Below are positions 1 to 9,207 of a stretch of DNA of 64,000 nt, piece after piece. Both the position numbers and the translations under genes were made by a program. The notes beneath the pieces were generated by a model that worked only from the letters and a program-made list of their open reading frames with translations, was not told where the DNA came from and searched no databases. The stretch lies in NCBI RefSeq assembly GCF_009720745.1, contig NZ_WNKX01000012.1, forward strand, positions 95,284 through 159,283, read 5' to 3'. Every line of letters starts with the position of its first letter. Within the stretch, counting starts at the first letter, position 1. The DNA is from Massilia eburnea (GTDB taxonomy: Bacteria > Pseudomonadota > Gammaproteobacteria > Burkholderiales > Burkholderiaceae_D).

Positions 1-346
1 CCTGCACGGCCTTCAGCAGCTTTTGCATCGCAATCGGCTTTTCCAGGAAATTCATGGCGCCGATGCGCGTCGCCTCCACCGCGGTATCGATGGTTGCGTG
101 GCCGGACATCATGATCACCGGCATGGTCAGCAAGCCGTCGCGCTGCCATTCCTTGAGCAGCGTAACGCCGTCCGTGTCGGGCATCCAGATGTCGAGCAGG
201 ACCAGGTCGGGCGCCCCGGCGGCACGCGCGGTACGTGCCTGCTGGGCGTTCTCCGCCAGCGTGACCGCGTGGCCTTCATCACCCAGGATTTCCGAGAGCA
301 ACTCCCGGATGCCCATTTCATCATCAACTACGAGAATGTTTGCCAT
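1..346 (-). CDS. ntrX: NtrX-like response regulator, receiver domain (3' part outside window)
   Basis: The reverse strand reads from an ATG at 346 and stays open to the window edge, giving about 115 residues of a CheY-like receiver domain. The N-terminus has the acidic pair VDDE (residues 7-10), the phospho-acceptor Asp lies in the LLDIWMPD segment, followed by MMSGHAT and the conserved lysine in EKPI. It lies 100 bp downstream of the NtrY-type kinase on the same strand, so it is the partner regulator of a nitrogen-related two-component pair. NtrX proteins continue with an AAA+ sigma-54 interaction domain and an HTH; those parts are off the window, so the name rests on the receiver and the kinase neighbour. 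Confidence 0.85.
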   Translation of the reverse strand, partial: MANILVVDDEMGIRELLSEILGDEGHAVTLAENAQQARTARAAGAPDLVLLDIWMPDTDGVTLLKEWQRDGLLTMPVIMMSGHATIDTAVEATRIGAMNFLEKPIAMQKLLKAVQ

Positions 347-446
347 GTATCCCTTGCCCCTTCCCTTCATTTTGTCGCCTTCTACGCAGGCATTCTATAC
401 CTGTCTGAGCGACAATGATTTTATTAGTCCAACAATATTATGCCAA

Positions 447-2732
447 CTACACCGACGCCAACTTTAACAGCAAAATCAGCACCGACGCACCACTTCTATC
501 GTCACGGTTCTGGATATCGATCCTGCCCCCGTGTTCCTCGATAATCTTCTTCACCATTGCCAGCCCCAATCCTGTGCCTTTGGCCTTCGACGTCACGTAC
601 GGTTCGAAGGCATTGGCCAGGATCTTCGGCATGAAGCCGGGGCCATTGTCCGAGATTGAGAGGCGCACTGCAATACGTGTGCCGCCGTCTGCGCTCTGGT
701 AGATGATGCCCTCAGTGACCACGTCGATGCGCGGCTCGGCATCCAATGGAGGATGCTCTTGCAGCGCGTCCTGCGCATTTTGCAGCAGGTTGTGGATTAC
801 CTGGCGCAATTGGGTTTCGTCGCCCATGATCATGGGCAGCACGGGCGCCAGGTTGGCGTGGATGATGTCGTTGCCCTCGCCGCTCACATACAGGTGCAGG
901 ATCTCCTCCACCAGGGAGTTCAGGTCCAGCGGCTGCAGCACGGCAGGCGGGGTGCGGGCGTAATCGCGGAAGTCGTCGACCATGCGTTTCATGGCGGAGA
1001 CCTGGTTGACGATGGTGGTGGAGGCTTTGTTGAGCAATTCCACATCGGGGCCTGAGAGCTTGGATTCAAGCTTCATTTGCAGGCGTTCGGCCGACAGCTG
1101 GATAGGCGTCAGCGGGTTCTTGATTTCGTGGGCCAGGCGGCGCGCCACTTCGCCCCAGGCGATCGAGCGCTGGGCGGAGATCACATCGGTGATATCGTCG
1201 AACACGACGATGTAGCCGGTGCCCGTTTCCAGCGGCAGGCGCGAGCCGCGCGTCAGCAGGATCTGTTCATTGTCCTCAGGGCTGCCTGGCTGGCGCGGGA
1301 TCTCGATCTGGCGCTGCCAGTGCAGGCGAGCCACGTTGCGTCCGGCCGCGGTCTGCGCGCTCTGCGCCGAGAAGGCGTTGATGATGGCGGCGGCAAATTC
1401 CTGCATGCCTTCCACTTCGGCCAGCGGCTGGCCGATCAGGGTCACGCCGGCGTGCTGCAGGATGCGTTCAACCGAGTCGTTGCAGGTGACCAGGCGGAAT
1501 TCGGAATCGAGCACCATCACGCCCGCCGACATATTGGCCAGCACCGATTCCAGGTGGGCCTTGGCGTTTTGCAGGGCGATACGGTTTCGTTCAACGGCGC
1601 TGCGTGCTTCGGACAGCTGGCGCGTCATGGTGTTGAAAGACTGGGTCAGGGTGCCAAGTTCGTCCGAGCTGGCGACGATAGGACGCGGCGACAGGTCGCC
1701 TTCGGCCACGGCGCGGGTACCTTCGGCCAGCAGCAGCAGCGGCTGCGCCAGGTCGTTCGCGATCAGGAAGGCCGCCGCGATGGCGCCGAAGACTGCCAGC
1801 AGCAGGGTCAGGGTCAGCGTCTCGGTGTACATCTTGCGCAGGCCCTGCCGGGCGACCGAGCGCTCCTTGTATTCGGAGAAGGCGGTACGCAGCATTTCGC
1901 CGTTGCTGGCCAGCTTTTGCGGCACGGCCTGGATGATCTGCAGGTAGCGCGGCGCCAGGTGGGCGCCGGACGGCTGCACCGGGTCGGGGATGGCCATCAG
2001 CACGCGCAGGCGCAGCACGCTGTTGGCGTCCAGCGGCGCCGGCTGCGGCGCGCCGACGCGGTCGTCGCGCAGTTCCCCGCCGCCCTCGTAGGCCGCGTAA
2101 GCCGGGTCATCCTTGGCTTTGGCCAGCATGACGGCGCTGGGCAAGTCGGCCGACAGGTTGACGCGGCGCTCGCCCATGGCCGAAACAATCAGGCCGCCGT
2201 CGGCATCGACGATGATGGCGCTCTGGGTGCCGGGGTGGCGGCGCACGAAGCGCGCCAGCGTGGCAGGTGCGGAGTAGAACGGGTCTTCCGCCAGCTGGCG
2301 CACGGTGCCGCGCGCCTGGGCTTCCAGTTCGGCCAGCGATTCGTCCAGCGCCGAGCGTCCCAGGTCAAGGCCTGCATCCAGCGCCTCCTCGATCCGCACG
2401 TTGAACCAGGAGTCGATGGAGTGCGACACAAACTGCACCGACACCAGGAAGATGACCAGGCCAGGCAGCACGCCGATGGCGGCAAACAGCACCACCAGCC
2501 GTGTCATCAGCTTGGAGCCGAACTTGCCGCTCTTGTAGCGCGAATAAAGCCGGAACAGCGAAACGCCGACCAGCACCACCAGCGATACCGCAACGGCTGC
2601 ATTCAGGCCGAGCAGCCAGCCGTAATAGCGGTCGAAGAAGCCGGAATTGTCGGAAGCCGACGCGAGCAGGAACAGCAAAATGCTGCAGGTCGCTCCCGCG
2701 ACGACAAACAGATACCGAAGGGCCGATTTCAC
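447..2732 (-). CDS. ntrY: NtrY-like membrane sensor histidine kinase
   Basis: This 761-residue kinase has hydrophobic segments near residues 7-25, 35-58 and 75-100, a periplasmic stretch, a further membrane span near 305-328, then HAMP (about 330-380), a PAS domain (about 390-500) and a HisKA/HATPase_c core. The phospho-acceptor His535 sits in LAHEIKNPLTP; the N box (HNLLQNAQDAL) and glycine boxes (SDNGPGF, GTGLGLAM) are intact. The start is a GTG directly after the stop of the DUF4390 gene, which implies translational coupling. It should autophosphorylate and pass phosphate to NtrX encoded just downstream. The stimulus is not evident from the sequence; nitrogen or redox status is known for the family. 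Confidence 0.93.
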   Translation of the reverse strand: MKSALRYLFVVAGATCSILLFLLASASDNSGFFDRYYGWLLGLNAAVAVSLVVLVGVSLFRLYSRYKSGKFGSKLMTRLVVLFAAIGVLPGLVIFLVSVQFVSHSIDSWFNVRIEEALDAGLDLGRSALDESLAELEAQARGTVRQLAEDPFYSAPATLARFVRRHPGTQSAIIVDADGGLIVSAMGERRVNLSADLPSAVMLAKAKDDPAYAAYEGGGELRDDRVGAPQPAPLDANSVLRLRVLMAIPDPVQPSGAHLAPRYLQIIQAVPQKLASNGEMLRTAFSEYKERSVARQGLRKMYTETLTLTLLLAVFGAIAAAFLIANDLAQPLLLLAEGTRAVAEGDLSPRPIVASSDELGTLTQSFNTMTRQLSEARSAVERNRIALQNAKAHLESVLANMSAGVMVLDSEFRLVTCNDSVERILQHAGVTLIGQPLAEVEGMQEFAAAIINAFSAQSAQTAAGRNVARLHWQRQIEIPRQPGSPEDNEQILLTRGSRLPLETGTGYIVVFDDITDVISAQRSIAWGEVARRLAHEIKNPLTPIQLSAERLQMKLESKLSGPDVELLNKASTTIVNQVSAMKRMVDDFRDYARTPPAVLQPLDLNSLVEEILHLYVSGEGNDIIHANLAPVLPMIMGDETQLRQVIHNLLQNAQDALQEHPPLDAEPRIDVVTEGIIYQSADGGTRIAVRLSISDNGPGFMPKILANAFEPYVTSKAKGTGLGLAMVKKIIEEHGGRIDIQNRDDRSGASVLILLLKLASV

Positions 2733-3338
2733 TTACTCAGCCCTGTACTGGAAGGTTTTCTGTTTGGACGAGAGTCGCCACTCGCTGTTGTTGAAGGCAT
2801 TGACCTGGATTGGCTTGGGCAGGAAATCCTTGTCCATGCCCATCTTCAAGGTCACATTATAAGTTTCGCCTACCTTCAGGGCGCCGCGCGGCGCCACGAC
2901 CCAGCGGGTTGGCCGGCGGATGAAAAACAGGGCTTCGTCCAGCGTCTGGAAGGGTTGGGCTACCGAACCGATGACTTTGACGTAGTACTGGCGTATCAGC
3001 ACGTCGTACCACAGCTTGTGGGTACGCTTGGCGGTGACGGCTTTTTCGTCGAACCAGTACCAGCGCGGGCGGGTAAAGCTGATTTCGGTCGTGAAGTGCA
3101 GCGACACGCCCGATTGCACGGCCACTTCCAGGTCGTGGCTCAACTCGAAGGAATAGGCGGAGGACAGGCGATAGCCCTCTTCCGCCGCCTCGATATAGGC
3201 GCGCGTGATCTCCACCCCGTCATCGGAGGCGTGGGCGGCGTGCGGCAACGCACACGCAAGCGTCAACAGCAACTGCCAGCAAAGGAGTCGAAAAAATCTT
3301 TGGATCACTTGCCTGGTGCTCTTCAAAGGGTTACGCAT
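2733..3338 (-). CDS. DUF4390 domain-containing secreted protein
   Basis: A 201-residue protein with a basic N-terminus and a hydrophobic segment ending in an Ala-His-Ala-Ser cleavage-like site, so it is probably periplasmic. The body matches the DUF4390 family in its pattern of aromatic residues (RPRWYWFDEKAV, KLWYDVL). The chosen start (MRNPLK) overlaps the 3' end of rsmB by 8 bp; an in-frame start 10 codons upstream lies deeper inside rsmB and lacks a signal-like N-terminus. The order rsmB-DUF4390-ntrY-ntrX recurs in betaproteobacteria, suggesting a function linked to the NtrYX sensor, but none is established. Confidence 0.8.
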   Translation of the reverse strand: MRNPLKSTRQVIQRFFRLLCWQLLLTLACALPHAAHASDDGVEITRAYIEAAEEGYRLSSAYSFELSHDLEVAVQSGVSLHFTTEISFTRPRWYWFDEKAVTAKRTHKLWYDVLIRQYYVKVIGSVAQPFQTLDEALFFIRRPTRWVVAPRGALKVGETYNVTLKMGMDKDFLPKPIQVNAFNNSEWRLSSKQKTFQYRAE

Positions 3339-5157
3339 CTTTCCGGAACAATGCGTAGAACAAACCATCGTGATCCTGCTCGGCGCCGCCTAATGGCAGC
3401 AATTGGCCGGGTGCATCGAGGCGGGTGGCGCGGTTGCGCACCGCGAAAGCGGCCGCCTGCGCCTCGGACTCCTGCGGCCACAACGAACATGTCACGAACA
3501 GCAATTTACCATTCGGGGCGAGCATTCGCCAAAGGTTGTCGAGAATTTGCGACGAAAGTGTTGCAAGTTGACGGGTGTCGCTCTTGCGGCGCAGCCAGCG
3601 GATGTCCGGGTGGCGGCGCACGATGCCGGAGGCGGTACAGGGCACGTCGGCCAGGATGCGGTCGAACTGCTGGCCGTCCCACCATGCGTCGGTCTGGGCT
3701 TCGGCCGGCTGCAGGTTTGCCTGCAGTTGCAGGCGGTCGAGGTTTTCCTGCACGCGCTGCAGGCGCTTCGGATCTGCATCCAGTGCTGTCAAATTGACAT
3801 CAGCCAGTTCGAGGATGTGGCAGGTTTTGCCGCCGGGGGCGGCGCAGGCGTCCAGCACGCGCATGCCCGGCTGGACGTCCAGCAGCGGCGCCGCCAGCTG
3901 GGCGCCGGCGTCCTGCACCGAAACGTCGCCCTCCGCGAAGCCCGGAATCTGGCTGACCGGCACCGGCTTGGCCAGGCGCACTGCGTAAGGACCGATCTGG
4001 GCGGCGTCCATGCCTTGCTCGGCCAAACGGGCCAGGTAGGCGGCTACGCTGGTGCGGCGGCTGTTCACGCGCAGGGTCAATGGCGGGGCCTCGTTACCGG
4101 CGGCCAGCAGCTTTTCCCAGTCTTTCGGGTAGGCGGTGATGACGGCGTCGATCCACCATTGCGGGTAGTTGTATCTGGCTTCCGGCTGCTGCATGGCTTT
4201 GTCCAGCAGTTCTTCTTTCTCGCGCAGGAAGCGGCGCAGCAGCGCATTGACCATGTTTTTGGCGCGCGCGGTGTCCGGGTGGGCGCCGGCGGCCGTGACG
4301 GCCTGGTCGACCACGGTGAACGCTTCGTAAGGGGCCGGGCTGGCGTCGGCCGGGTACATCAGCGGCAAGGCTGCGGACAGCAGGGCCTGGACCATCGGAT
4401 CCGGTGCTTTGGGCGCCATCAGGCCGATCAGGACTTCGCTCAGTGCCAGCTGGCGCATGCTGCGGTAGGCGATGTCCTGGATCGCGCCGCGCGCTTGCGG
4501 TGTTGCGTCATTGGCGGCAAACACAGAGGCCAGCGCCTGAGGCAGGGCCGTGCCCTGCTGTACCTGGACAGCGGCCGTCGCGGCGCCCAGCAATGCAAAA
4601 GCGAGCGAGTCCTGCTTCAATTCGGACTGGAATTCGGTCTGTACGCGCGGTTTCAGGTCGCGGTGGTGACTTTCGCGGATGGCTGGCTTGCTTGGCGCGC
4701 GTGGCGCCGCAGGCGCCTCCGCCCCGCGGGCTGCTGGTTTGCGGGCTGCCCAAGGCGAGCCAGAACCGGCCTCCTGGCCGCCCGCCGAGCGTCCGAAGCC
4801 GCGCTGTCCACTGTCCGAACGTGAGTCATTGCGGAAATCGGCGCCTTCGCGCTTGCCAAAGCCACGCTGGCCTGCATCGCTACGGCCTTCGCCACGATTT
4901 CCCCGGTCAGGACGCGGGGCGAAGGCGCGCTGTTCGAGTTCGCTGCGCCCCTCGCTGCGGCCTTCACCGCGGTTTTCGCGGTCCGAGCGGGCGCCAACGC
5001 CGCGCTGCGTGCCCTCGCCGCCAGGGCGGGGACCGGCTGGACGCGGGCCTGCCGAGCGCTGAGCACCCTCGCCCTGCGCACGAGGCGCCTTGGCCGCCGG
5101 TTTCGCCGGTTTAGCCTTGGGTTTGAGGGATAAAGTTGGGCGCTCTTTCTTAATCAT
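3331..5157 (-). CDS. rsmB: 16S rRNA (cytosine-967-C5)-methyltransferase with long Arg/Gly-rich N-terminal extension
   Basis: RsmB methylates C967 of 16S rRNA using S-adenosylmethionine. The protein is 608 residues, against about 430 for the Escherichia coli enzyme. An NusB-like domain is followed by the Rossmann methyltransferase domain with the SAM loop DACAAPGGKT and two catalytic cysteines, Cys507 in DVPCTASG and Cys557 in VTCSLWP. Their 50-residue spacing equals that of E. coli Cys325/Cys375, which puts the extra N-terminal part at about 180 residues. That extension is rich in Arg, Gly, Ser and Asp with repeated GQRGFG, RGEGRS and RPAGPRPG units. The start ATG at 5157 follows an AGGAT ribosome site; a start 26 codons upstream is open but lacks one. 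Confidence 0.95.
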   Translation of the reverse strand: MIKKERPTLSLKPKAKPAKPAAKAPRAQGEGAQRSAGPRPAGPRPGGEGTQRGVGARSDRENRGEGRSEGRSELEQRAFAPRPDRGNRGEGRSDAGQRGFGKREGADFRNDSRSDSGQRGFGRSAGGQEAGSGSPWAARKPAARGAEAPAAPRAPSKPAIRESHHRDLKPRVQTEFQSELKQDSLAFALLGAATAAVQVQQGTALPQALASVFAANDATPQARGAIQDIAYRSMRQLALSEVLIGLMAPKAPDPMVQALLSAALPLMYPADASPAPYEAFTVVDQAVTAAGAHPDTARAKNMVNALLRRFLREKEELLDKAMQQPEARYNYPQWWIDAVITAYPKDWEKLLAAGNEAPPLTLRVNSRRTSVAAYLARLAEQGMDAAQIGPYAVRLAKPVPVSQIPGFAEGDVSVQDAGAQLAAPLLDVQPGMRVLDACAAPGGKTCHILELADVNLTALDADPKRLQRVQENLDRLQLQANLQPAEAQTDAWWDGQQFDRILADVPCTASGIVRRHPDIRWLRRKSDTRQLATLSSQILDNLWRMLAPNGKLLFVTCSLWPQESEAQAAAFAVRNRATRLDAPGQLLPLGGAEQDHDGLFYALFRKDA

Positions 5158-5279
5158 TGCAATCCTGTCATCGCGCCCGCCGCCGGCGGGGCGGCCCGGG
5201 AGGCCACCTGTTCGCGGTAAATCTGTGAAAACCAAGATTGTACCCGGGATAGACCCCTAAGCCTTTGTTTTTGCCCCGA

Positions 5280-5307
5280 TTTACCCGCTCTGGCAAACAA
5301 GTATAAT
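5280..5307 (+). promoter_or_regulatory. Putative sigma-70 promoter of argS
   Basis: A perfect TATAAT (5302-5307) is preceded after 16 bp by TTTACC (5280-5285, four of six consensus positions). Transcription would start near 5314, leaving a leader of about 25 bases before the argS ATG at 5339. It lies in the divergent gap between rsmB and argS. Confidence 0.6.
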
Positions 5308-5338
5308 GTTCCACTTTCAGACGTTCCCAGCTATTCAC

Positions 5339-7048
5339 ATGCTCGCCCAACAAAAGCAAGAGATCATTTCCCTGTTCCAGGCCGCCCTCGCGCCGATCCT
5401 GGAAGGTTCCGACGTTAAAGCCAACGTGGTGCTGGAGCGCCCGCGCGATGCTTCGCACGGCGACGTCGCCTGCAATATCGCCATGCAGCTGGCCAAACAG
5501 CTGAAAATGAACCCGCGCGAACTGGCGCAGAAGATCGTCACCGCCCTGCTGGACAACCCGGCCGGCAAGCAGCTGGTCGCCGCCGCCGACATCGCCGGCC
5601 CGGGCTTCATCAACTTGCGCGTGACCGACGCTGCAAAGCAGTCCGTGGTCAAGAGCGTGCTGCAGCAGGGGGCCACCTTCGGCCAGAGCGAATCGCTGGC
5701 CGGCAAGAACGTGATCATCGAATTCGTGTCCGCCAACCCGACCGGCCCGCTGCACGTGGGCCACGGCCGCCAGGCAGCACTGGGCGACGCCCTGTCCTCG
5801 CTGTTCGAAGCGCAAGGCGCCAAGGTCACCCGCGAGTTCTATTACAACGACGCCGGCGTGCAGATCCAGACCCTGGCCAATTCGGTCCAGTGCCGCGCCA
5901 AGGGCTTCAAGCCGGGCGACGCCGAATGGCCTGAATCGGCCTACAACGGCGACTACATCGCCGACATCGCCGCCGACTTCCTGGCCAAAAAGACCGTATC
6001 GGCTTCCGACGGCCAGCCGGTCACCGCTACCGGCAACGTGGAAGACATCGAAAACATCCGCGCCTTCGCAGTGACCTACCTGCGCAACGAGCAGGACATC
6101 GACCTGCAAGCGTTTGGCGTGAAGTTCGACAACTACTACCTGGAATCCTCGCTGTACTCCGACGGCAAAGTGGAAAAGGCGGTGGAAGCGCTGGTCGCCA
6201 ACGGCCACACCTACGAAGACGGCGGCGCGCTGTGGCTGCGCACCACCGACTACGGCGACGACAAGGACCGCGTCATGCGCAAGACCGACGGCGGCTACAC
6301 CTACTTCGTGCCGGACGTCGCCTACCACATCGTCAAATTCCAGCGCGGCTTTACCCAGGCCATCAACATCCAAGGTTCCGACCACCACGGCACCATCGCC
6401 CGCGTGCGCGCCGGCTTGCAAGCCGTCGGCCTGGGCATCCCGCAAGGCTTCCCCGACTACGTGCTGCACAAGATGGTCACCGTGATGAAGGATGGCGCGG
6501 AGGTGAAGATCTCCAAGCGCGCCGGTTCCTACGTGACCGTGCGCGACCTGATCGAATGGTCCGGCGGCGGCGACATCACCAAAGGCCGCGATGCCGTGCG
6601 CTTCTTCCTGATCTCGCGCAAAGCCGACACGGAATTCGTGTTCGACGTCGACGTCGCGCTGAAAACTTCGGACGAAAACCCGGTCTACTACGTGCAGTAC
6701 GCCCACGCACGTATCTGCCGCATGCTGGCAAACTGGGGCGGCGACGAAGCCTCCGTTGCCAACGTCGACCTGTCGCCGCTGACTGCACCGACCGAAGCAA
6801 CCTTGCTGGCCACCCTGGCCCAGTATCCTGAAGTACTGGCCCGCGCCCAGGCCGAACTGGGCCCGCACCAGGTGGCCTTCTACCTGCGCGACCTGGCTGC
6901 CGCCCTGCATTCCTTCTACTTCGCCGAAAAAGTGCTGGTGGAAGACGAGGCCACCAAGCTGGCCCGCGTGGCACTGATGGTCGCCACCCGCCAGGTGCTG
7001 CGCAATGGCCTGGCGCTGATCGGCGTTTCCGCTCCTAACCAAATGTAA
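5339..7048 (+). CDS. argS: Arginyl-tRNA synthetase
   Basis: Charges tRNA-Arg with arginine in the cytoplasm. The 569-residue class I synthetase shows the N-terminal Arg-tRNA synthetase domain, the HIGH-type motif as HVGHGRQ after SANPTGPL, the KMSK-type motif as KISKRAG, and the C-terminal DALR anticodon-binding domain ending near RNGLALIGV. The start at MLAQQKQE is preferred over an ATG 11 codons earlier because it leaves a short leader after the TATAAT promoter and matches the family N-terminus. It heads a plus-strand run; the next gene starts 7 bp downstream. Confidence 0.97.
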   Translation: MLAQQKQEIISLFQAALAPILEGSDVKANVVLERPRDASHGDVACNIAMQLAKQLKMNPRELAQKIVTALLDNPAGKQLVAAADIAGPGFINLRVTDAAKQSVVKSVLQQGATFGQSESLAGKNVIIEFVSANPTGPLHVGHGRQAALGDALSSLFEAQGAKVTREFYYNDAGVQIQTLANSVQCRAKGFKPGDAEWPESAYNGDYIADIAADFLAKKTVSASDGQPVTATGNVEDIENIRAFAVTYLRNEQDIDLQAFGVKFDNYYLESSLYSDGKVEKAVEALVANGHTYEDGGALWLRTTDYGDDKDRVMRKTDGGYTYFVPDVAYHIVKFQRGFTQAINIQGSDHHGTIARVRAGLQAVGLGIPQGFPDYVLHKMVTVMKDGAEVKISKRAGSYVTVRDLIEWSGGGDITKGRDAVRFFLISRKADTEFVFDVDVALKTSDENPVYYVQYAHARICRMLANWGGDEASVANVDLSPLTAPTEATLLATLAQYPEVLARAQAELGPHQVAFYLRDLAAALHSFYFAEKVLVEDEATKLARVALMVATRQVLRNGLALIGVSAPNQM

Positions 7049-7055
7049 GGTCCAC

Positions 7056-7757
7056 ATGGCTTTTCGCAATCTGCGTTCTCAGCAAGGTAATACTTTAGTT
7101 GGCATCGTTATCGGCCTGGTGATTGGCCTGGTCATCGCCGTCGTCGTGGCGCTGATGATTACCAAGGGCCAGTCGCCGTTCACCGAGAAGGCGTCGAAGA
7201 ATGGCAAGCCGACCGACGAAGCGTCCGGCCAGATCGCCGATCCGAACAAGCCAATGTACGGCAGCAAGGATGCGGTAAAAAAGGCCAACAGCGAGTTCGA
7301 GCGTGAAGCTGCCAAACCGACCGCTTCGGACGAACTGCAGAAGGTAGTGGACTCCATCCAGGCCAAGGGCCAGGCTGGCGCGCCGGCGCCTGCACCGGCT
7401 GCCAAGCCGCCGGTCGCCCCGGCTCCCGCCGTCACTTCGCCGGGCGCGCCGCCGCCGGTCAACAGCGCAGCCCCGCCTGCGCAGGCTGCGGCTCCGGCCC
7501 CAGCCCTGCCGGGTGAAGACAAGTTCGTGTACTACCTGCAGGCCGGCGCCTTCCGCGAAGTCGGCGATGCGGAAAACACCCGCGCAAAACTGGCTTTGCT
7601 GGGCTTTGAAGCCACCGTCTCCGACCGCGAGACCGATTCCGGCGTACTGCACCGCGTGCGCATGGGCCCTTTCACGCAGGTGGAAGCCATGAACAAGGTG
7701 CGCGCCAAGCTGTCTGAAAACGGCGTTGATGTGGCGGTAGTGCGTAACCAGAAATAA
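7056..7757 (+). CDS. SPOR domain-containing membrane protein
   Basis: A 233-residue bitopic protein. A short basic N-terminus is followed by one transmembrane helix (about residues 12-37), an acidic/basic spacer, a Pro/Ala-rich linker (about 105-150) and a C-terminal SPOR domain (about 155-230). SPOR domains bind denuded peptidoglycan at division septa, so the protein probably resembles FtsN/DedD and faces the periplasm. It lies 7 bp after argS and 12 bp before a DsbA-like gene. Two further SPOR proteins lie within 5 kb. Confidence 0.88.
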   Translation: MAFRNLRSQQGNTLVGIVIGLVIGLVIAVVVALMITKGQSPFTEKASKNGKPTDEASGQIADPNKPMYGSKDAVKKANSEFEREAAKPTASDELQKVVDSIQAKGQAGAPAPAPAAKPPVAPAPAVTSPGAPPPVNSAAPPAQAAAPAPALPGEDKFVYYLQAGAFREVGDAENTRAKLALLGFEATVSDRETDSGVLHRVRMGPFTQVEAMNKVRAKLSENGVDVAVVRNQK

Positions 7758-7769
7758 GGAATGACCGCG

Positions 7770-8429
7770 ATGATCAAGAAATTCCTGGCCTTGGTACTGT
7801 TCGGCGTTTCCTTTGCTGCGGCAGCGGCGCCCGCGGCGCCGGTGCTCGGCACGGACTACGTGAGGCTGGTGGAACGCCAGCCGGTCGATACTGGCAAGAA
7901 GGTCGAAGTCATCGAGTTCTTTGCCTACTACTGCCCGCATTGCTATGCCTTTGCGCCGGACATCGAGGCCTGGGCCAGGAAACAGGGCGACAACATCGTC
8001 TTCAAGCGCGTGCACATCGGCTCCGGCCCTTCCGTGCTGCCGCAGCAGAAGCTGTTCTTCTCGCTCGAGTCGATGGGCCTGCTGGAGCAATATCACCTGA
8101 AAGTGTTCGACGCCATGCACGCGCAGCTGGGCGCATTGCGCGACGATGCTGCAGTGATGGACTGGGCTGCCAAGGAAGGCATCGACAAGAAAAGATTCGC
8201 GGAGACTTACAGCGGCCTCGGTGTGTCGGGCAAATTGCGCCACGCCGACCGCATGATGGGCGACTATCGTGTCGATTACTGGCCGATGGTGATCATCGAT
8301 GGCAAGTACATGACGTCGCCTGCCCAGGTGAACAAGGGCGCTCCGGCGAAAACCGAAGAGCAAATGCACGCCAACGCCCTGAGCGTGATGGACTTCCTGG
8401 TCGCCAAGGCGAAGTCGGAAAAGCAGTAA
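7770..8429 (+). CDS. dsbA: DsbA-family periplasmic thiol:disulfide oxidoreductase
   Basis: A 219-residue precursor with a signal peptide (about residues 1-20, ending in an Ala-rich AAAAAPAA stretch) and a thioredoxin-fold domain carrying the redox motif CPHC (Cys55, Cys58) after EFFAYY. The later cis-proline loop is visible in VDYWPMVIIDGKY. DsbA proteins introduce disulfides into exported proteins. The ATG at 7770 is preferred to the one at 7761, because AAGGA (7756-7760) abuts 7761 with no spacer but is 9 bases from 7770. It follows the SPOR gene closely. Confidence 0.9.
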   Translation: MIKKFLALVLFGVSFAAAAAPAAPVLGTDYVRLVERQPVDTGKKVEVIEFFAYYCPHCYAFAPDIEAWARKQGDNIVFKRVHIGSGPSVLPQQKLFFSLESMGLLEQYHLKVFDAMHAQLGALRDDAAVMDWAAKEGIDKKRFAETYSGLGVSGKLRHADRMMGDYRVDYWPMVIIDGKYMTSPAQVNKGAPAKTEEQMHANALSVMDFLVAKAKSEKQ

Positions 8430-8433
8430 GGCC

Positions 8434-9207
8434 TTGAAGCGCGTTTTCATCACCGGCGCGTCCAGCGGTATTGGCGCGGCACTGGCTGCGCATTACGCCG
8501 CCCAGGGCTGCACCCTCGGCTTGCTGGGCCGCCGCGCCGACGCGCTGCAGGCCCTGGCTGCTTCCTTGCCTGATGCTGCGCTCCACCGCTGCTATGCAGT
8601 CGACGTGACCGACCATGGGGCGCTGCGCGCTGCCGCCGAGTCCTTCCTCGGCTATGCCGGCGGCTGCGATATCGTCATCGCCAGCGCGGGTATTTCGCAC
8701 GGCACCATCACGGAACTGGCGGAAGATTTACCGGTGTTCGAATCCATCATCGCCACCAACGTTACAGCCACTGTTGCGACGTTTTCTCCCTTTGTTGCCG
8801 CCATGCGCGCGCAGGGAACGCCGGCGCGGCTGGTCGGCATCGGCAGCGTGGCCGGCGTGCGCGGGCTGCCGGGCGGCGGCGCCTACAGCGCATCCAAAGC
8901 CGCGGTGCGCGTGTATTGCGAGTCGCTGCGGGTTGAATTGCGCGGCAGCGGCATCGAGGTTGTGACCATTGCGCCGGGCTATATCGATACGCCGATGACG
9001 AAGAAGAACAAATATGCGATGCCCTTTTTGATGCAGCCGGAGGCTTTCGCCGCAGCGGCGGCGCGCAGCATCGCGCAAGGTGTCAGCTACCGCGTGATTC
9101 CGTGGCAGGCCGGCATGATCGCGCGCACCCTGCGCCTGCTGCCGAACTGGCTGTACGACCGGGCTTTCGCCAAGGCGCCGCATAAGGCGCGCAAGGGCAC
9201 AACATGA
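8434..9207 (+). CDS. SDR-family short-chain dehydrogenase/reductase
   Basis: A 257-residue Rossmann-fold oxidoreductase. The NAD(P)-binding motif TGASSGIG is at the very N-terminus, the NAG-like motif appears as SAGIS, and the catalytic Tyr-Lys pair is in YSASKAAV, with the Ser in GSVAG. The start is a TTG at 8434, forced because the reading frame opens only there and the Rossmann strand begins at residue 3. It starts 4 bp after the DsbA-like gene and overlaps birA by 4 bp (ATGA). The substrate cannot be told from sequence; a position before birA is frequent in this group. Confidence 0.85.
   Translation: MKRVFITGASSGIGAALAAHYAAQGCTLGLLGRRADALQALAASLPDAALHRCYAVDVTDHGALRAAAESFLGYAGGCDIVIASAGISHGTITELAEDLPVFESIIATNVTATVATFSPFVAAMRAQGTPARLVGIGSVAGVRGLPGGGAYSASKAAVRVYCESLRVELRGSGIEVVTIAPGYIDTPMTKKNKYAMPFLMQPEAFAAAAARSIAQGVSYRVIPWQAGMIARTLRLLPNWLYDRAFAKAPHKARKGTT

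Noticed and set aside
1077..3797. A 906-codon open frame on the plus strand opposite ntrY, DUF4390 and rsmB
   Set aside because: It is antisense to three well-supported genes, has no family motifs and is rich in His, Gln, Arg and Gly as expected for a mirror frame in GC-rich DNA.
5168..7069. A 633-codon open frame on the minus strand opposite argS
   Set aside because: argS has full synthetase motifs over the same bases; the opposite frame has none and no ribosome site.
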